A stretch of 16,489 nt of DNA. It comes from Deltaproteobacteria bacterium (lineage in GTDB: Bacteria; Desulfobacterota; Syntrophia; Syntrophales; UBA2210). Numbering within the stretch: position 1 is the first letter of the stretch; each line of letters begins with the position of its first letter. Under the pieces are notes generated by a model. The model was given only the letters and a program-made list of their open reading frames with translations, searched no databases and was not told the origin of the DNA. The stretch is from contig JAFDAR010000035.1 in NCBI GenBank assembly GCA_019313735.1, positions 1-16,489 of the forward strand, in the 5' to 3' direction. The position numbers and the translations under genes were made by a program. Of this stretch, positions 1-7,501 are shown piece by piece.

Positions 1-1
1 G

Positions 2-349
2 TCGAAGAAGATAAGCAAGGGCAAGTTCATGAAGGACTCCGGTCTCTCTCCCCAGAGGTTCAGTGAGTTCTCACGGAAGAACCGTAATATAACCGCTGAG
101 TACTTCCTCAAAATGCTGAGCGGGGTCGGGTTGTCCCCTGGGGAGATGGAAAAACTCAGCAATATGCCCTTCTCCGAAGAACAGTCGGCCCAGCTGGAAT
201 TCAACAGCTTTGTCAGGGGGCAGAAATCCTTTCTGGAAGAATTGATGAAAGATCCGGCAAAATTACAGATCTGCAAGACTGCAATCAGATTCAAGGGCTT
301 CTGGAACAACCCCCGCGTCCAAAAGCTGTTTCTATATCCTTTCAACTAA
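2..349 (+). CDS. C-terminal part of a small helix-turn-helix-like protein (5' end outside window)
   Basis: The frame is open from the first complete codon at position 2 and ends at TAA 347-349, so the window shows only the last ~115 residues. An internal ATG at 29 exists, but no ribosome binding site precedes it and the frame continues upstream, so I treat the gene as 5'-truncated. The visible part begins with a basic stretch and the pattern G-L-S-x-x-R-F-S-E-F-x-R-K-N-R-N-I-T-x-x-Y-F-L, which resembles the recognition helix and following helix of an XRE/phage-repressor-like fold. A hydrophilic, mostly helical tail follows. No enzymatic motif is visible. The family is not firmly recognised; the DNA-binding assignment is inferred from the pattern alone. 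Confidence 0.5.
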   Translation, partial: SKKISKGKFMKDSGLSPQRFSEFSRKNRNITAEYFLKMLSGVGLSPGEMEKLSNMPFSEEQSAQLEFNSFVRGQKSFLEELMKDPAKLQICKTAIRFKGFWNNPRVQKLFLYPFN

Positions 350-437
350 CCTCTCCCTGTCATAATGAACTTACCGTTGCATGCCCCCCGAAAATATCCG
401 GCCATTCGTATGTGGGCTCAGTGAGGAAAGAGAGAAG

Positions 438-920
438 ATGGCAAAAGAAAAGATTCCTTCAACCCCGGCTATTCGCGTTTTGAGAAAAACCGGAGCCGAT
501 TTTACTCCCCGTCCCTATAGGTATGAAGATAGAGGAGGCACAAAGGTCGCCGCCAGAGAGCTGAAATGTGACGAGCATCAGATGGTCAAGACACTCGTCA
601 TGGAAGACGAGCACAAAAATCCTTTCATCATACTCATGCACGGAGACATGCAGGTATCAACAAAGGAACTGGCCAGAGCAATAGGGGTAAAATCAGTAAT
701 TCCCTGCGATCCCAAAACGGCACAGAGACACACGGGATATATGGTGGGCGGGACTTCACCCTTTGGAACAAGGAGAGATATGCCGATATATATGGAAGAA
801 AGCATCATGGACCTTTCAAGTATATTCATAAACGCCGGACGCCGAGGTCTTCTTGTTGAAATGCGGCCGGTGGAACTTGTAAGAATCCTTGACCCCAAAC
901 CGGTTAAAGTGGGAATATGA
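438..920 (+). CDS. ybaK: YbaK/EbsC-family aminoacyl-tRNA deacylase (Cys-tRNA(Pro) deacylase type)
   Basis: A 160-residue single-domain protein. YbaK enzymes hydrolyse tRNA charged with the wrong amino acid, typically Cys-tRNA(Pro) made in error by prolyl-tRNA synthetase, and act in trans in the cytoplasm. The start at 438 was chosen because it follows a GAGGAAAGAGAG purine run and gives the family's usual N-terminus (MAKEKIPSTPAIRVLR). The open frame reaches back to 381, but that extension lacks a ribosome binding site. Family marks are the conserved lysine at residue 51 (MVKTLV) and the glycine-rich loop GGTSPFG at 104-110. Length agrees with the family (~155-160). The gene lies 88 bp after the upstream gene on the same strand. 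Whether the substrate is Cys, Ala or another misacylated residue cannot be read from sequence. Confidence 0.9.
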   Translation: MAKEKIPSTPAIRVLRKTGADFTPRPYRYEDRGGTKVAARELKCDEHQMVKTLVMEDEHKNPFIILMHGDMQVSTKELARAIGVKSVIPCDPKTAQRHTGYMVGGTSPFGTRRDMPIYMEESIMDLSSIFINAGRRGLLVEMRPVELVRILDPKPVKVGI

Positions 921-964
921 GAGTCAGTTTCAGGCCGGAAAATGATCTCAGATAATAAACGGCG

Positions 965-993
965 TTGACAAAATTTTACTTACATATTAGTAA
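965..993 (+). promoter_or_regulatory. Candidate sigma-70 promoter for nadE
   Basis: A perfect TTGACA -35 box at 965-970 is followed after 17 bp by TAGTAA at 988-993, a weak -10 match. It is the only good -35 in the gap between the deacylase gene and nadE, and it would give a leader of about 50 nt before the ATG at 1052. The weak -10 keeps this tentative. Confidence 0.4.
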
Positions 994-1051
994 CCATTTG
1001 TGGTTTAAAGTTATTGGTTCACGGTTGAAAGAAATATAAGGGCGAAAAGAT

Positions 1052-3106
1052 ATGGAACAATTTTTCAACCTCTACAATCAGGGTTTCATAAGAACCGCCG
1101 TATGCGTGCCGGAAGTACGTGTGGCAGACCCCTCTTTCAACGCGGCGCGCACCATCGAACTTGCGCAGAAGGCCGCTAAAAATGACGCCATTTTTTCGTT
1201 GTTCCCTGAATTGGGCATATCGGCCTACTCCAACGAAGACCTCTTCCATCAGGACGCCCTTCTGGAAGGCACCCTCGCGGCGGTGGAAATCATTCTTGAC
1301 GCCACAAAAAACCTTAACATGATCATGGCCATCGGCGCGCCTCTGCGGGTCGATTCACTCCTGTTCAACTGCGGCCTGATACTATACAAGGGAAAGATCC
1401 TGGGGTCCGCAGTAAAATCATATCTCCCCAATTACCGCGAATTCTACGAGGGGCGCCAGTTCAGTCCCGCCGAAGAAGCCATATCAGAAACGGTCAATAT
1501 ATGCAGCCAGCGCGACATCCCCTTCGGCGCCGACCTGATCTTTGAAGTGGACAATATAAAACATTTCAAACTGTTTATTGAGATGTGCGAAGATGTATGG
1601 GTCTCCATACCTCCGTCAAGTTTCGCGGCGCTCGCGGGAGCCACCGTTATCGGCAATCTTTCCGCCTCCAATATTACAGTGGGAAAGGCCGAATACAGAA
1701 GCAGCCTCGTCATAAACCAGTCGGCCCGCTCACTGGCCGCCTATCTGTACGCCGCGTCGGGCCCCGGCGAATCCACCACCGACCTGGCATGGGACGGTCA
1801 CGCCATGATATGCGAGAATGGAAACCTCCTTGCCGAATCGGAAAGATTTTCGCAAAAAGCCCAGATAATCTACGCCGACATCGATCTGGATCGCCTCGTT
1901 CAGGACAGAATGCGGATGACCAGTTTCGGGCAGAACGCGCGAACCCACAAGGATATCGTTTCCCGGTTTCGCACTGTGCCTTTCCATATCGATGTTCCAA
2001 AAAAAAAACTGTATCTGAATAGAGAATACCCCCGATATCCCTACATCCCGGCAGACCAGACCAGAAGAGATCAGAGATGCTATGAGGCTTACAACATACA
2101 GGTAAACGGCCTCGCCAAAAGACTGAAATCATCGGGCATACAGAATCTCGTCATAGGCGTATCCGGAGGGCTCGATTCGACACACGCCCTGATAGTGGCC
2201 GCGCGTACAATGGACCTTCTGGAACTTCCCCGGACAAACATCAAGGCCTACACAATGCCCGGGTTCGCCACGTCGGACAAGACCTATGCCAGCGCCACCG
2301 CCCTGATGAAATCCCTTGGTGTGGAGGGGGGCGAGATCGATATCAGGCCAAGCTGCCTGCAGATGTTCAAAGATATCGGCCACCCCTTCGCGCAGGAAGA
2401 GAAGGTCTATGACATAACATTTGAAAACGTACAGGCCGGAGAACGCACCTCCCATTTGTTCCGCATAGCAAACCTGAGAAAAGCCCTGGTAGTCGGAACT
2501 GGAGACCTGAGCGAACTGGCCCTGGGCTGGTGCACATACGGGGTGGGCGATCACATGTCTCACTACAACGTCAACGCGAGCGTCCCCAAAACGCTTATAC
2601 AATATTTGATCCGCTGGGTGGCCCGATCGGGTCAATTCGACACCGAGACATCGGATACCCTCATCAATATCCTTGCGACTGAGATAAGCCCTGAACTTAT
2701 CCCCGGTCAGAATGGAGACCAGCCCGCACAGGTAACGGAAGAGACCATAGGCCCTTACGAACTGCAGGATTTCAACAATTTTTACACCACGCGATTCGGA
2801 TATGCCCCCACAAAAATTGCCTTCATGGAATACTGCGCGTGGAGAGACAGAGAAAAGGGCCTCTGGCCCGATGTCCCGAAACACAAAAAAACGCAATATA
2901 CGATAGGCGAGATCAAGCACTGGCTGCGGGTTTATCTCTATCGCTTTTTCAAGACCAGCCAGTTCAAGCGATCCTGCGTGCCCAACAGCCCGAAGGTCGG
3001 ATCGGGAGGATCTCTCTCACCAAGGGGGGATTACAGGGCGCCCAGTGACAGTGAGGCCACCGTCTGGCTCGAAAACGCGGAACAAATACCAGATAAGGAT
3101 AGTTAA
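1052..3106 (+). CDS. nadE: Glutamine-dependent NAD+ synthetase (nitrilase glutaminase plus synthetase)
   Basis: A full-length 684-residue enzyme for the last step of NAD+ biosynthesis: deamido-NAD+, ATP and glutamine-derived ammonia give NAD+. The N-terminal nitrilase-fold glutaminase (about 1-300) shows the Glu-Lys-Cys triad: E53 in LFPELGISAYS, K122 in KSYLPNYREFYE and C179 in EMCEDVW. The C-terminal synthetase domain (about 340-684) has the PP-loop SGGLDS at 371-376. This layout and length match the long bacterial type such as the Mycobacterium tuberculosis enzyme (~679 residues) rather than the short ammonia-only form. Translation starts at the ATG preceded by AAGGGCGAAAAGAT. An A10 run at 1999-2008 encodes three lysines in the interdomain linker without breaking the frame. 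The zinc-ribbon gene begins 6 bp after the stop. Confidence 0.96.
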   Translation: MEQFFNLYNQGFIRTAVCVPEVRVADPSFNAARTIELAQKAAKNDAIFSLFPELGISAYSNEDLFHQDALLEGTLAAVEIILDATKNLNMIMAIGAPLRVDSLLFNCGLILYKGKILGSAVKSYLPNYREFYEGRQFSPAEEAISETVNICSQRDIPFGADLIFEVDNIKHFKLFIEMCEDVWVSIPPSSFAALAGATVIGNLSASNITVGKAEYRSSLVINQSARSLAAYLYAASGPGESTTDLAWDGHAMICENGNLLAESERFSQKAQIIYADIDLDRLVQDRMRMTSFGQNARTHKDIVSRFRTVPFHIDVPKKKLYLNREYPRYPYIPADQTRRDQRCYEAYNIQVNGLAKRLKSSGIQNLVIGVSGGLDSTHALIVAARTMDLLELPRTNIKAYTMPGFATSDKTYASATALMKSLGVEGGEIDIRPSCLQMFKDIGHPFAQEEKVYDITFENVQAGERTSHLFRIANLRKALVVGTGDLSELALGWCTYGVGDHMSHYNVNASVPKTLIQYLIRWVARSGQFDTETSDTLINILATEISPELIPGQNGDQPAQVTEETIGPYELQDFNNFYTTRFGYAPTKIAFMEYCAWRDREKGLWPDVPKHKKTQYTIGEIKHWLRVYLYRFFKTSQFKRSCVPNSPKVGSGGSLSPRGDYRAPSDSEATVWLENAEQIPDKDS

Positions 3107-3112
3107 TCGAAG

Positions 3113-3316
3113 ATGACAGAAAGAACTTACGATGATTTTGACGCCACAGAACTGTACTGCCCCAAATGCAAAAGGGCCGTACCGGTAAGGAAAAGACTGC
3201 TCCTCGTCCTGAGCGGCGAGGACAGATATGATTACACGTGTGTTTACTGCGGGACATCCATTGGTGACAAAACCACCTCGAGCAAAAATAGTTCCGTGAT
3301 ACTGACGCACTCATAA
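3113..3316 (+). CDS. Small zinc-ribbon protein, possibly translationally coupled to nadE
   Basis: A 67-residue hydrophilic protein starting 6 bp after the nadE stop codon, close enough for coupled translation. It has two Cys pairs, CPKC at 16-19 and CVYCG at 43-47, a classic four-cysteine zinc ribbon, joined by a basic and then hydrophobic stretch (VRKRLLLVL) that would form the two beta strands. Such minimal ribbons bind zinc and usually contact nucleic acid or a partner protein; the specific role here is unknown. The last ~20 residues are polar and probably disordered. A decayed copy of the second half of this sequence lies at 8311-8400. The metal-binding call is firm; the function is not known. 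Confidence 0.75.
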   Translation: MTERTYDDFDATELYCPKCKRAVPVRKRLLLVLSGEDRYDYTCVYCGTSIGDKTTSSKNSSVILTHS

Positions 3317-3338
3317 AAAGTTAGAAAACACCATTTTT

Positions 3339-3418
3339 CGTCATTCCGGCAAAAGTCGGAATCCAATCTTTTTAAGTAGTTGCAAACCACCTGGACTCCG
3401 GTTTTCACCGGAGTGACG
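3339..3418. repeat. Dispersed palindromic repeat (CGTCATTCCGG type) between convergent genes
   Basis: An 80-bp imperfect palindrome. The left end CGTCATTCCGG (3339-3349) is matched inversely by CCGGAGTGACG (3408-3418). Over 26 bp the two arms agree at 20 positions, and each arm also folds on itself (CCGGCAAAAGTCGG on the left, CTCCGGTTTTCACCGGAG on the right). It lies between the stop codons of the zinc-ribbon gene and the leftward thiamine-binding gene and ends 6 bp before the latter's stop, so it could end transcription from both sides. Repeats of this type recur in many deltaproteobacterial genomes (recalled, not searched). No transposase is nearby. Confidence 0.75.
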
Positions 3419-3423
3419 ACTTT

Positions 3424-3726
3424 TTACGGGTGCATCAACTTTGTCTCTACGGATTTTACCTTACCTTCAATACGTCCCGATTTACCCTTCCTGTAATCGA
3501 TATTAACTGTCATATATATACGATCACAATCCTTTTTAATCTCCTCAAAGCAACGGTTGACAACGTCCATGACTTCGTCCCACTCACCCTCGATGGCGGT
3601 CCCCATGGGATTGAGCTTATAAGCCAGTCCACTGTCTCTGACAATTTTCAGCGCCCTGGCCACATACGCACTTACACTTTCACCCTTATCCAGGGGAAAT
3701 ATGGAAAAATTAATCAGTGTGCTCAT
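3424..3726 (-). CDS. MTH1187/YkoF-family thiamine-binding protein
   Basis: A 100-residue protein of the MTH1187/YkoF-like (former DUF77) family, a ferredoxin-like alpha/beta fold. Members bind thiamine or a precursor pyrimidine and are thought to help its transport or salvage. Seen here: the N-terminal strand ISTL-type start MSTLINFSIFPLDKGESVS, the YVARALKIVRDSGLAY helix, NPMGTAIEGEWDEVMDVV, and the strand RIYMTVNIDYRKGK, in the usual family order and length. The start was set at 3726 because GGGAGG lies just upstream; the longer frame to 3801 has no ribosome binding site. The gene is leftward and convergent with nadE and the zinc-ribbon gene. No TPP riboswitch is visible upstream. The exact ligand cannot be read from sequence. 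Confidence 0.85.
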   Translation of the reverse strand: MSTLINFSIFPLDKGESVSAYVARALKIVRDSGLAYKLNPMGTAIEGEWDEVMDVVNRCFEEIKKDCDRIYMTVNIDYRKGKSGRIEGKVKSVETKLMHP

Positions 3727-3750
3727 AAAACCTCCCTTTCCCGGTAACGA

Positions 3751-3779
3751 ATTAAGAATCGTTAACTCAGCGACGTCAA
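3751..3779 (-). promoter_or_regulatory. Candidate promoter for the thiamine-binding protein gene
   Basis: On the minus strand, TTGACG (3779-3774) and CTTAAT (3756-3751) are separated by 17 bp. Transcription would begin near 3744, giving a leader of about 18 nt that contains the GGGAGG ribosome binding site. Both boxes match consensus at four or five of six positions. Confidence 0.45.
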
Positions 3780-3908
3780 TAGTAGTAGATGTACCAGACA
3801 ATTATCAAGGTAAATGCATCTATAAAATTTTGGGAAAGAAAATTGAAGGGTTTTTCCTGAAGTCATTAAAACGTCAACCTTGAAGAAAATGCTTGATTTC
3901 AAACGGCA

Positions 3909-3961
3909 TACAGGATTTGATGGACGATGTTATCGTTTGACATCTCAATGGGTATCCTGTA
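3909..3961. promoter_or_regulatory. Nested dyads around the HD-GYP gene promoter (operator candidates)
   Basis: Two inverted repeats share nearly the same centre. The outer arms TACAGGAT (3909-3916) and ATCCTGTA (3954-3961) are perfect 8-mers 45 bp apart. The inner dyad GATGT-N9-ACATC spans 3926-3944 and overlaps the TTGACA -35 box at 3937-3942. The right outer arm covers the end of the spacer and the first two bases of the -10 box. The geometry suits repressor or activator binding; no regulator is identified. Confidence 0.35.
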
Positions 3962-3965
3962 GCAT
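3937..3965 (+). promoter_or_regulatory. Candidate sigma-70 promoter for the PAS-HD-GYP gene
   Basis: TTGACA at 3937-3942, a 17-bp spacer, and TAGCAT at 3960-3965 (four of six to consensus). Predicted start near 3972, leaving a leader of about 70 nt before the ATG at 4043. It is the best -35/-10 pair in this gap. Confidence 0.5.
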
Positions 3966-4042
3966 CTAAACTGCAGATAAGTCTCATATACTACTTGCCT
4001 TTCTTTACAGTCGGTACTTTTTACCATTGCAGGGGGCGTCAG

Positions 4043-5161
4043 ATGAAAGATCCAGCCGGGACAAATAAAGAACTGGTCGAAGAGATATTCCTCTTAAAAC
4101 AGAGAATCCAGGGATTGGAACACTCGGAATCAGAGCTTAAACGGGTGCAGGAGGTGCTGCGGAAGAGCGAAGAAAAATACAGTCAACTTTCCGAGAACGC
4201 TAATGACGCTATTCTGTCCATGGACTTGGATGGCATTATCCGGTACGCAAACCGCGCTGCGTCTGATCTGGCCAGTCCGCTTGACCTGATTGGTCTGTCA
4301 ATGCAGGATATTACTTCTGCGAATTTTTTACAGAACATCCCGGAACTTTTCCGGAAGCGCCGCGATGGGGACGACTCGACCTTTGCTTTCGAATGGGATC
4401 TTACTGCACCTGATAGTGACAGGCATATCATTATGGATGTTCGTTCTTCCCTGTTGACGGAGAACGGGGAACCATCCGGAGTGCTTATCATCGCCCGTGA
4501 TGTGACAGATCGAAAGCAGGCAGAGAAACAACTCAAAGATACCCTTGAAAGTCTCAGGGAATCGTTGGGCGTTACCATTCAAGTCATGGTATCAGCCGTT
4601 GAGGTCAGAGATCCCTATACCGCCGGCCACCAGCTCCGGTCAGCAGACCTTGCCCGTGCTATTGCCACCGAGATGAGATTGTCACAGGACAGGATCGAGG
4701 GTATCCGCATGGCAGGTTCCATCCATGACATCGGGAAACTATCCATCCCCGCGGAGATATTGTCCAAACCCGGCAAGCTGTCAGACATGGAGTTTACCCT
4801 GATTAAAGAGCACTCCTGGAAGGGGTATGAGATGCTGAAGGATGTGGAATCTCCGTGGCCCTTGGCAGAGATTGTCTATCAGCACCATGAAAGGATGGAT
4901 GGTTCCGGCTATCCGAGAAATCTGAAAGGGAAAGAAATCCTCATGGAGGCCCGCATCATGGCTGTGGCAGATGTGGTGGAAGCTATGGCCTCCCACAGAC
5001 CCTATCGTCCCGCATTAAAGTTAGATACGGCATTGGAAGAAATCGAAAACAACAAAGGGACGATGTATGATACCGCTGTGGTGGATGCCTGCCTGAGATT
5101 ATTCCGGGAAAAAGATTTTAAACTGAAAGGCGACCGATTTCGAATAAGCGTCATTCACTAG
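4043..5161 (+). CDS. Soluble PAS-HD-GYP protein, probable c-di-GMP phosphodiesterase
   Basis: A 372-residue cytoplasmic protein without membrane segments. Order: coiled coil (about 8-45), PAS sensor domain (about 42-153, beginning SEEKYSQLSENANDAILSMD and ending ARDVTDRKQAE), short coiled coil (155-178), then an HD-GYP domain (about 180-365). The HD-GYP signature is complete: H228-D229 in HDIGK, the HH pair at 281-282 and GYP at 289-291 in HHERMDGSGYP, then ARIMAVADVVEAM. HD-GYP proteins hydrolyse c-di-GMP to pGpG or GMP. The start at 4043 follows AGGGGGCG; the in-frame ATG at 3995 has no such site. A MITE-like element starts at the stop codon, and the next gene encodes a diguanylate cyclase, the opposing enzyme. 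The PAS ligand is unknown. Confidence 0.93.
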   Translation: MKDPAGTNKELVEEIFLLKQRIQGLEHSESELKRVQEVLRKSEEKYSQLSENANDAILSMDLDGIIRYANRAASDLASPLDLIGLSMQDITSANFLQNIPELFRKRRDGDDSTFAFEWDLTAPDSDRHIIMDVRSSLLTENGEPSGVLIIARDVTDRKQAEKQLKDTLESLRESLGVTIQVMVSAVEVRDPYTAGHQLRSADLARAIATEMRLSQDRIEGIRMAGSIHDIGKLSIPAEILSKPGKLSDMEFTLIKEHSWKGYEMLKDVESPWPLAEIVYQHHERMDGSGYPRNLKGKEILMEARIMAVADVVEAMASHRPYRPALKLDTALEEIENNKGTMYDTAVVDACLRLFREKDFKLKGDRFRISVIH

Positions 5162-5301
5162 GAGGCTGTCCTAGAATAGCAATTTTTTCCAAAATCAAGG
5201 CTTGCGAAAAAAATTACCGCAGGCATATAGTTGATATTCCGAGGATAATTTTTTGAGCATAACGCAGAGTTTGGGGGAAAGGGCATTCTCGGACAACCTC
5301 C
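5161..5301. mobile_element. MITE-like inverted-repeat element, 141 bp
   Basis: The ends are inverted repeats: GGAGGCTGTCCTAGAAT at 5161-5177 and ATTCTCGGACAACCTCC at 5285-5301, matching at 15 of 17 positions. The interior is non-coding, AT-rich on the left, with poly-A/T tracts. The left end touches the last base of the HD-GYP stop codon. No target duplication and no transposase are evident, so it would be a non-autonomous element or a dispersed repeat. The family name is unknown to me. Confidence 0.6.
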
Positions 5302-5427
5302 CAGCGCAATTGCAGAATGACGCTTAATCGAAATGATGAGTTTTACTTTCTTATCGATCCTGATGGGGGAGGCGTGGACTGGATTTTTTATTTTCACTGC
5401 AGGTAAAATTATTTTTAAAGACAATCT

Positions 5428-7287
5428 ATGATATTTGATTCTCTCAATAAAAGACTTAAAAAAATTGGGAAACTGCGACGAAAATTAGTATTGTTCTCCT
5501 TGATGATTTTGTTTGTCCTGCTCCTCCAACTATTATGGTACGCTTCGTTGCGTTATGAGGATGTCCTCATCAAAGACCAGAATATGCGCAATACCGGTCG
5601 TATGGTTATCTATGGGAATGCATTAACAACAGCTATAAATAAACGTTTCGCCCTCCTGGAAGGTCTTTATGCATTCACCACGGTAAATACTTCACATGAA
5701 ATCCTGAAAAAGAGTTTTAATATATTTGCTTCGGGCCTTTATTTAAGCACGACAGGTATTCGAAATTTTGCCTTAGCTCCCGGAGGTGTCCAGCGATATG
5801 TTTATCCCATTCGCGGAAATGAGGCGACACTCGGGCATGATCTTATCAATGATTCCCGTCCGAATGTCAGAATCGATGTTCAGCGCGCCATAAATACACG
5901 TAAGACTGTCCTTTCGGACCCCTATAAACTGAGGCAAGGAGGTCTTGGTCTTGTTGCGCGAAGAGCACTCTATGTGAATGATACTTTCTGGGGACTTGTT
6001 ACAATGGTCGTCGATATGCCTCCGATATTTGAAGAGGCTGGCCTTTATTCCAAGCCAGATGATATTGAAATGGCGCTTCGAGACAGGTCCGGAAATACTA
6101 TTTTTGGGAATGGAAGCGTTTTTGAGAATGAGCCTGTGATACTTCGCATTGAACTGCCAGAGGGCTATTGGAAACTGGGATGTATCCCAATGGGAGGATG
6201 GCATAAAGCAGCAGGTAAAAGACTTCTTGTCTTCCAGGTATCAGGGCTGATCGTCTTAATCCTTATAGTCATAATAATTTATCTTTTTATTAACCATTAT
6301 TTGCTCTTGGTCGAAAAGAACGAACACCTAAAGCTTAGCCATCAAAAGCTGGAGCAGGAAGTCACCGAACGCAAGCAGGTGAAAGAAGCCCTTCAGGAGA
6401 ACGAATCGCGCATGCGCGCCATTACCGACTCCGCCCAGGATGCTATCCTCATGATGGATCCTGAAGGTCGGATATCCTATTGGAACCCTGCTGCTGAACG
6501 CATTTTCGGCTACACGAGCTCCGAAGCCATTGGCCAAAACCTGCACCAGCTAATCGTGCCATCGCATTATCACGAAGCGCACCATGCCGCCTTCCCCGTG
6601 TTTCAGCAAAAAGGACAAGGCGCCGCAATAGGTAAAATGCTCGATCTGGAGGCTATCCGAAAAGACGGGAAGGAAATTCCGGTGCAGCTTTCGCTTGCAG
6701 CGGTACATATGAAGGGCGCCTGGCATGCCGTGGGGATTATCCGCGACATCACCGAGCAAAAGCAGGCGGAAGAGAAGATCCAGCAGATGGCCTACCATGA
6801 TTCCCTGACGGGTCTTCCCAACCGGCAGCTTTTCTCCGATCGTTTGGGTATTGCCTTGACTCATGCCCAGAGAAACAAAAAAGAGGTGGGAATCGCGATG
6901 CTCGATCTCGACAATTTTAAGGACGTGAATGACACCCTGGGCCATGATGTGGGGGATCTTCTCCTCAAAGCAACGGCAGAGCGGCTGAGCGCAGCGCTGA
7001 GGAAGGGTGATACCGTTGCGCGCTCCGGTGGCGACGAGTTTGCGCTGATCCTTCCTGACTTGAAGGCAGTAGAAGACGCGATCCAGGTTGCGCGGAAGAT
7101 TGTTGACAGTTTTCGTGAGCCCTTCCTTATTGACACCCATCAACTCGTTGTGACGACGAGTATCGGTATCGCAGTCTATCCCAATGATGGAACAGATGAA
7201 GGTGTCCTCCTGAAAAACGCCGATATCGCCATGTATCAAGCCAAGCAAGCAGGGCGGGACCGTTACCAGCTCTACAACAAAGCATGA
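5428..7287 (+). CDS. Membrane CHASE-PAS-GGDEF diguanylate cyclase
   Basis: A 619-residue inner-membrane sensor enzyme. Order: basic N-terminus; membrane segment 1 (about 20-40); extracytoplasmic CHASE-type sensor (about 55-255, with FALLEGLYAFTTVN and GIRNFALAPGG); membrane segment 2 (about 267-289); coiled coil (295-325); PAS (about 325-445); and GGDEF (about 455-617). The active-site loop is intact (SGGDEF at 533-538), the metal-site aspartate is D493 in MLDLDNFKDVND, and the product-inhibition I-site RxxD is present as RKGD at 525-528, five residues before the GGDEF motif. It should therefore make c-di-GMP from two GTP with feedback control. There is no EAL domain. The ribosome binding site is weak (AAAGACAATCT). 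The phosphodiesterase gene lies upstream across a MITE-like element. Confidence 0.94.
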   Translation: MIFDSLNKRLKKIGKLRRKLVLFSLMILFVLLLQLLWYASLRYEDVLIKDQNMRNTGRMVIYGNALTTAINKRFALLEGLYAFTTVNTSHEILKKSFNIFASGLYLSTTGIRNFALAPGGVQRYVYPIRGNEATLGHDLINDSRPNVRIDVQRAINTRKTVLSDPYKLRQGGLGLVARRALYVNDTFWGLVTMVVDMPPIFEEAGLYSKPDDIEMALRDRSGNTIFGNGSVFENEPVILRIELPEGYWKLGCIPMGGWHKAAGKRLLVFQVSGLIVLILIVIIIYLFINHYLLLVEKNEHLKLSHQKLEQEVTERKQVKEALQENESRMRAITDSAQDAILMMDPEGRISYWNPAAERIFGYTSSEAIGQNLHQLIVPSHYHEAHHAAFPVFQQKGQGAAIGKMLDLEAIRKDGKEIPVQLSLAAVHMKGAWHAVGIIRDITEQKQAEEKIQQMAYHDSLTGLPNRQLFSDRLGIALTHAQRNKKEVGIAMLDLDNFKDVNDTLGHDVGDLLLKATAERLSAALRKGDTVARSGGDEFALILPDLKAVEDAIQVARKIVDSFREPFLIDTHQLVVTTSIGIAVYPNDGTDEGVLLKNADIAMYQAKQAGRDRYQLYNKA

Positions 7288-7324
7288 GAATGCGATACCA
7301 TTGCATTGCCTGTTCAAAGATTTT

Positions 7325-7350
7325 CAACTTGAAGTTGCCTGATTTCAAGT
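7325..7350. repeat. Small palindrome and hairpin after the cyclase gene
   Basis: CAACTTGAAGTTG (7325-7337) is a perfect odd palindrome. ACTTGAA (7327-7333) can also pair with TTCAAGT (7344-7350). There is no T-run, so it is not a clear intrinsic terminator. The rest of the gap 7288-7501 shows nothing I recognise. Confidence 0.3.
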
Positions 7351-7501
7351 GGTAATACTTACTTCAATTCCAAACCGAAAGTTATGGACTCGCAGGTGCA
7401 ACCGATAAGTCAACTTCAGCGGGTTCTGCCAAACATCTCATATACAAATGAACGCCGATATGGTAAAAATCTTCTTCTTCTTACGTGGATGGAAGGGATC
7501 T

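Larger units (their letters stand above)
3727..4042. other. Divergent intergenic region between thiamine-binding and HD-GYP genes
   Basis: 316 bp without a supported gene. It holds a leftward promoter near 3751-3779, a rightward promoter near 3937-3965 and two dyads around the latter. A 60-codon open frame at 3701-3883 has no ribosome binding site and overlaps the leftward gene and its promoter, so it is not called. The stretch 3780-3905 is AT-rich and otherwise shows nothing I recognise. Confidence 0.5.

Noticed and set aside
2129..2920. 263-codon open frame on the minus strand
   Set aside because: It lies entirely inside nadE, whose conserved motifs prove the plus-strand frame. No ribosome site and no family signature.
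3701..3883. 60-codon frame before the HD-GYP gene
   Set aside because: Overlaps the leftward gene's start and promoter, and has no ribosome site.
3727..3900. TPP riboswitch upstream of the thiamine-binding gene
   Set aside because: Looked for the conserved CUGAGA and related cores in the leader; the predicted leader is only ~18 nt and none is present.
6550..7317. 255-codon open frame on the minus strand
   Set aside because: Antisense to the PAS-GGDEF part of the cyclase gene; a by-product of its codon pattern.
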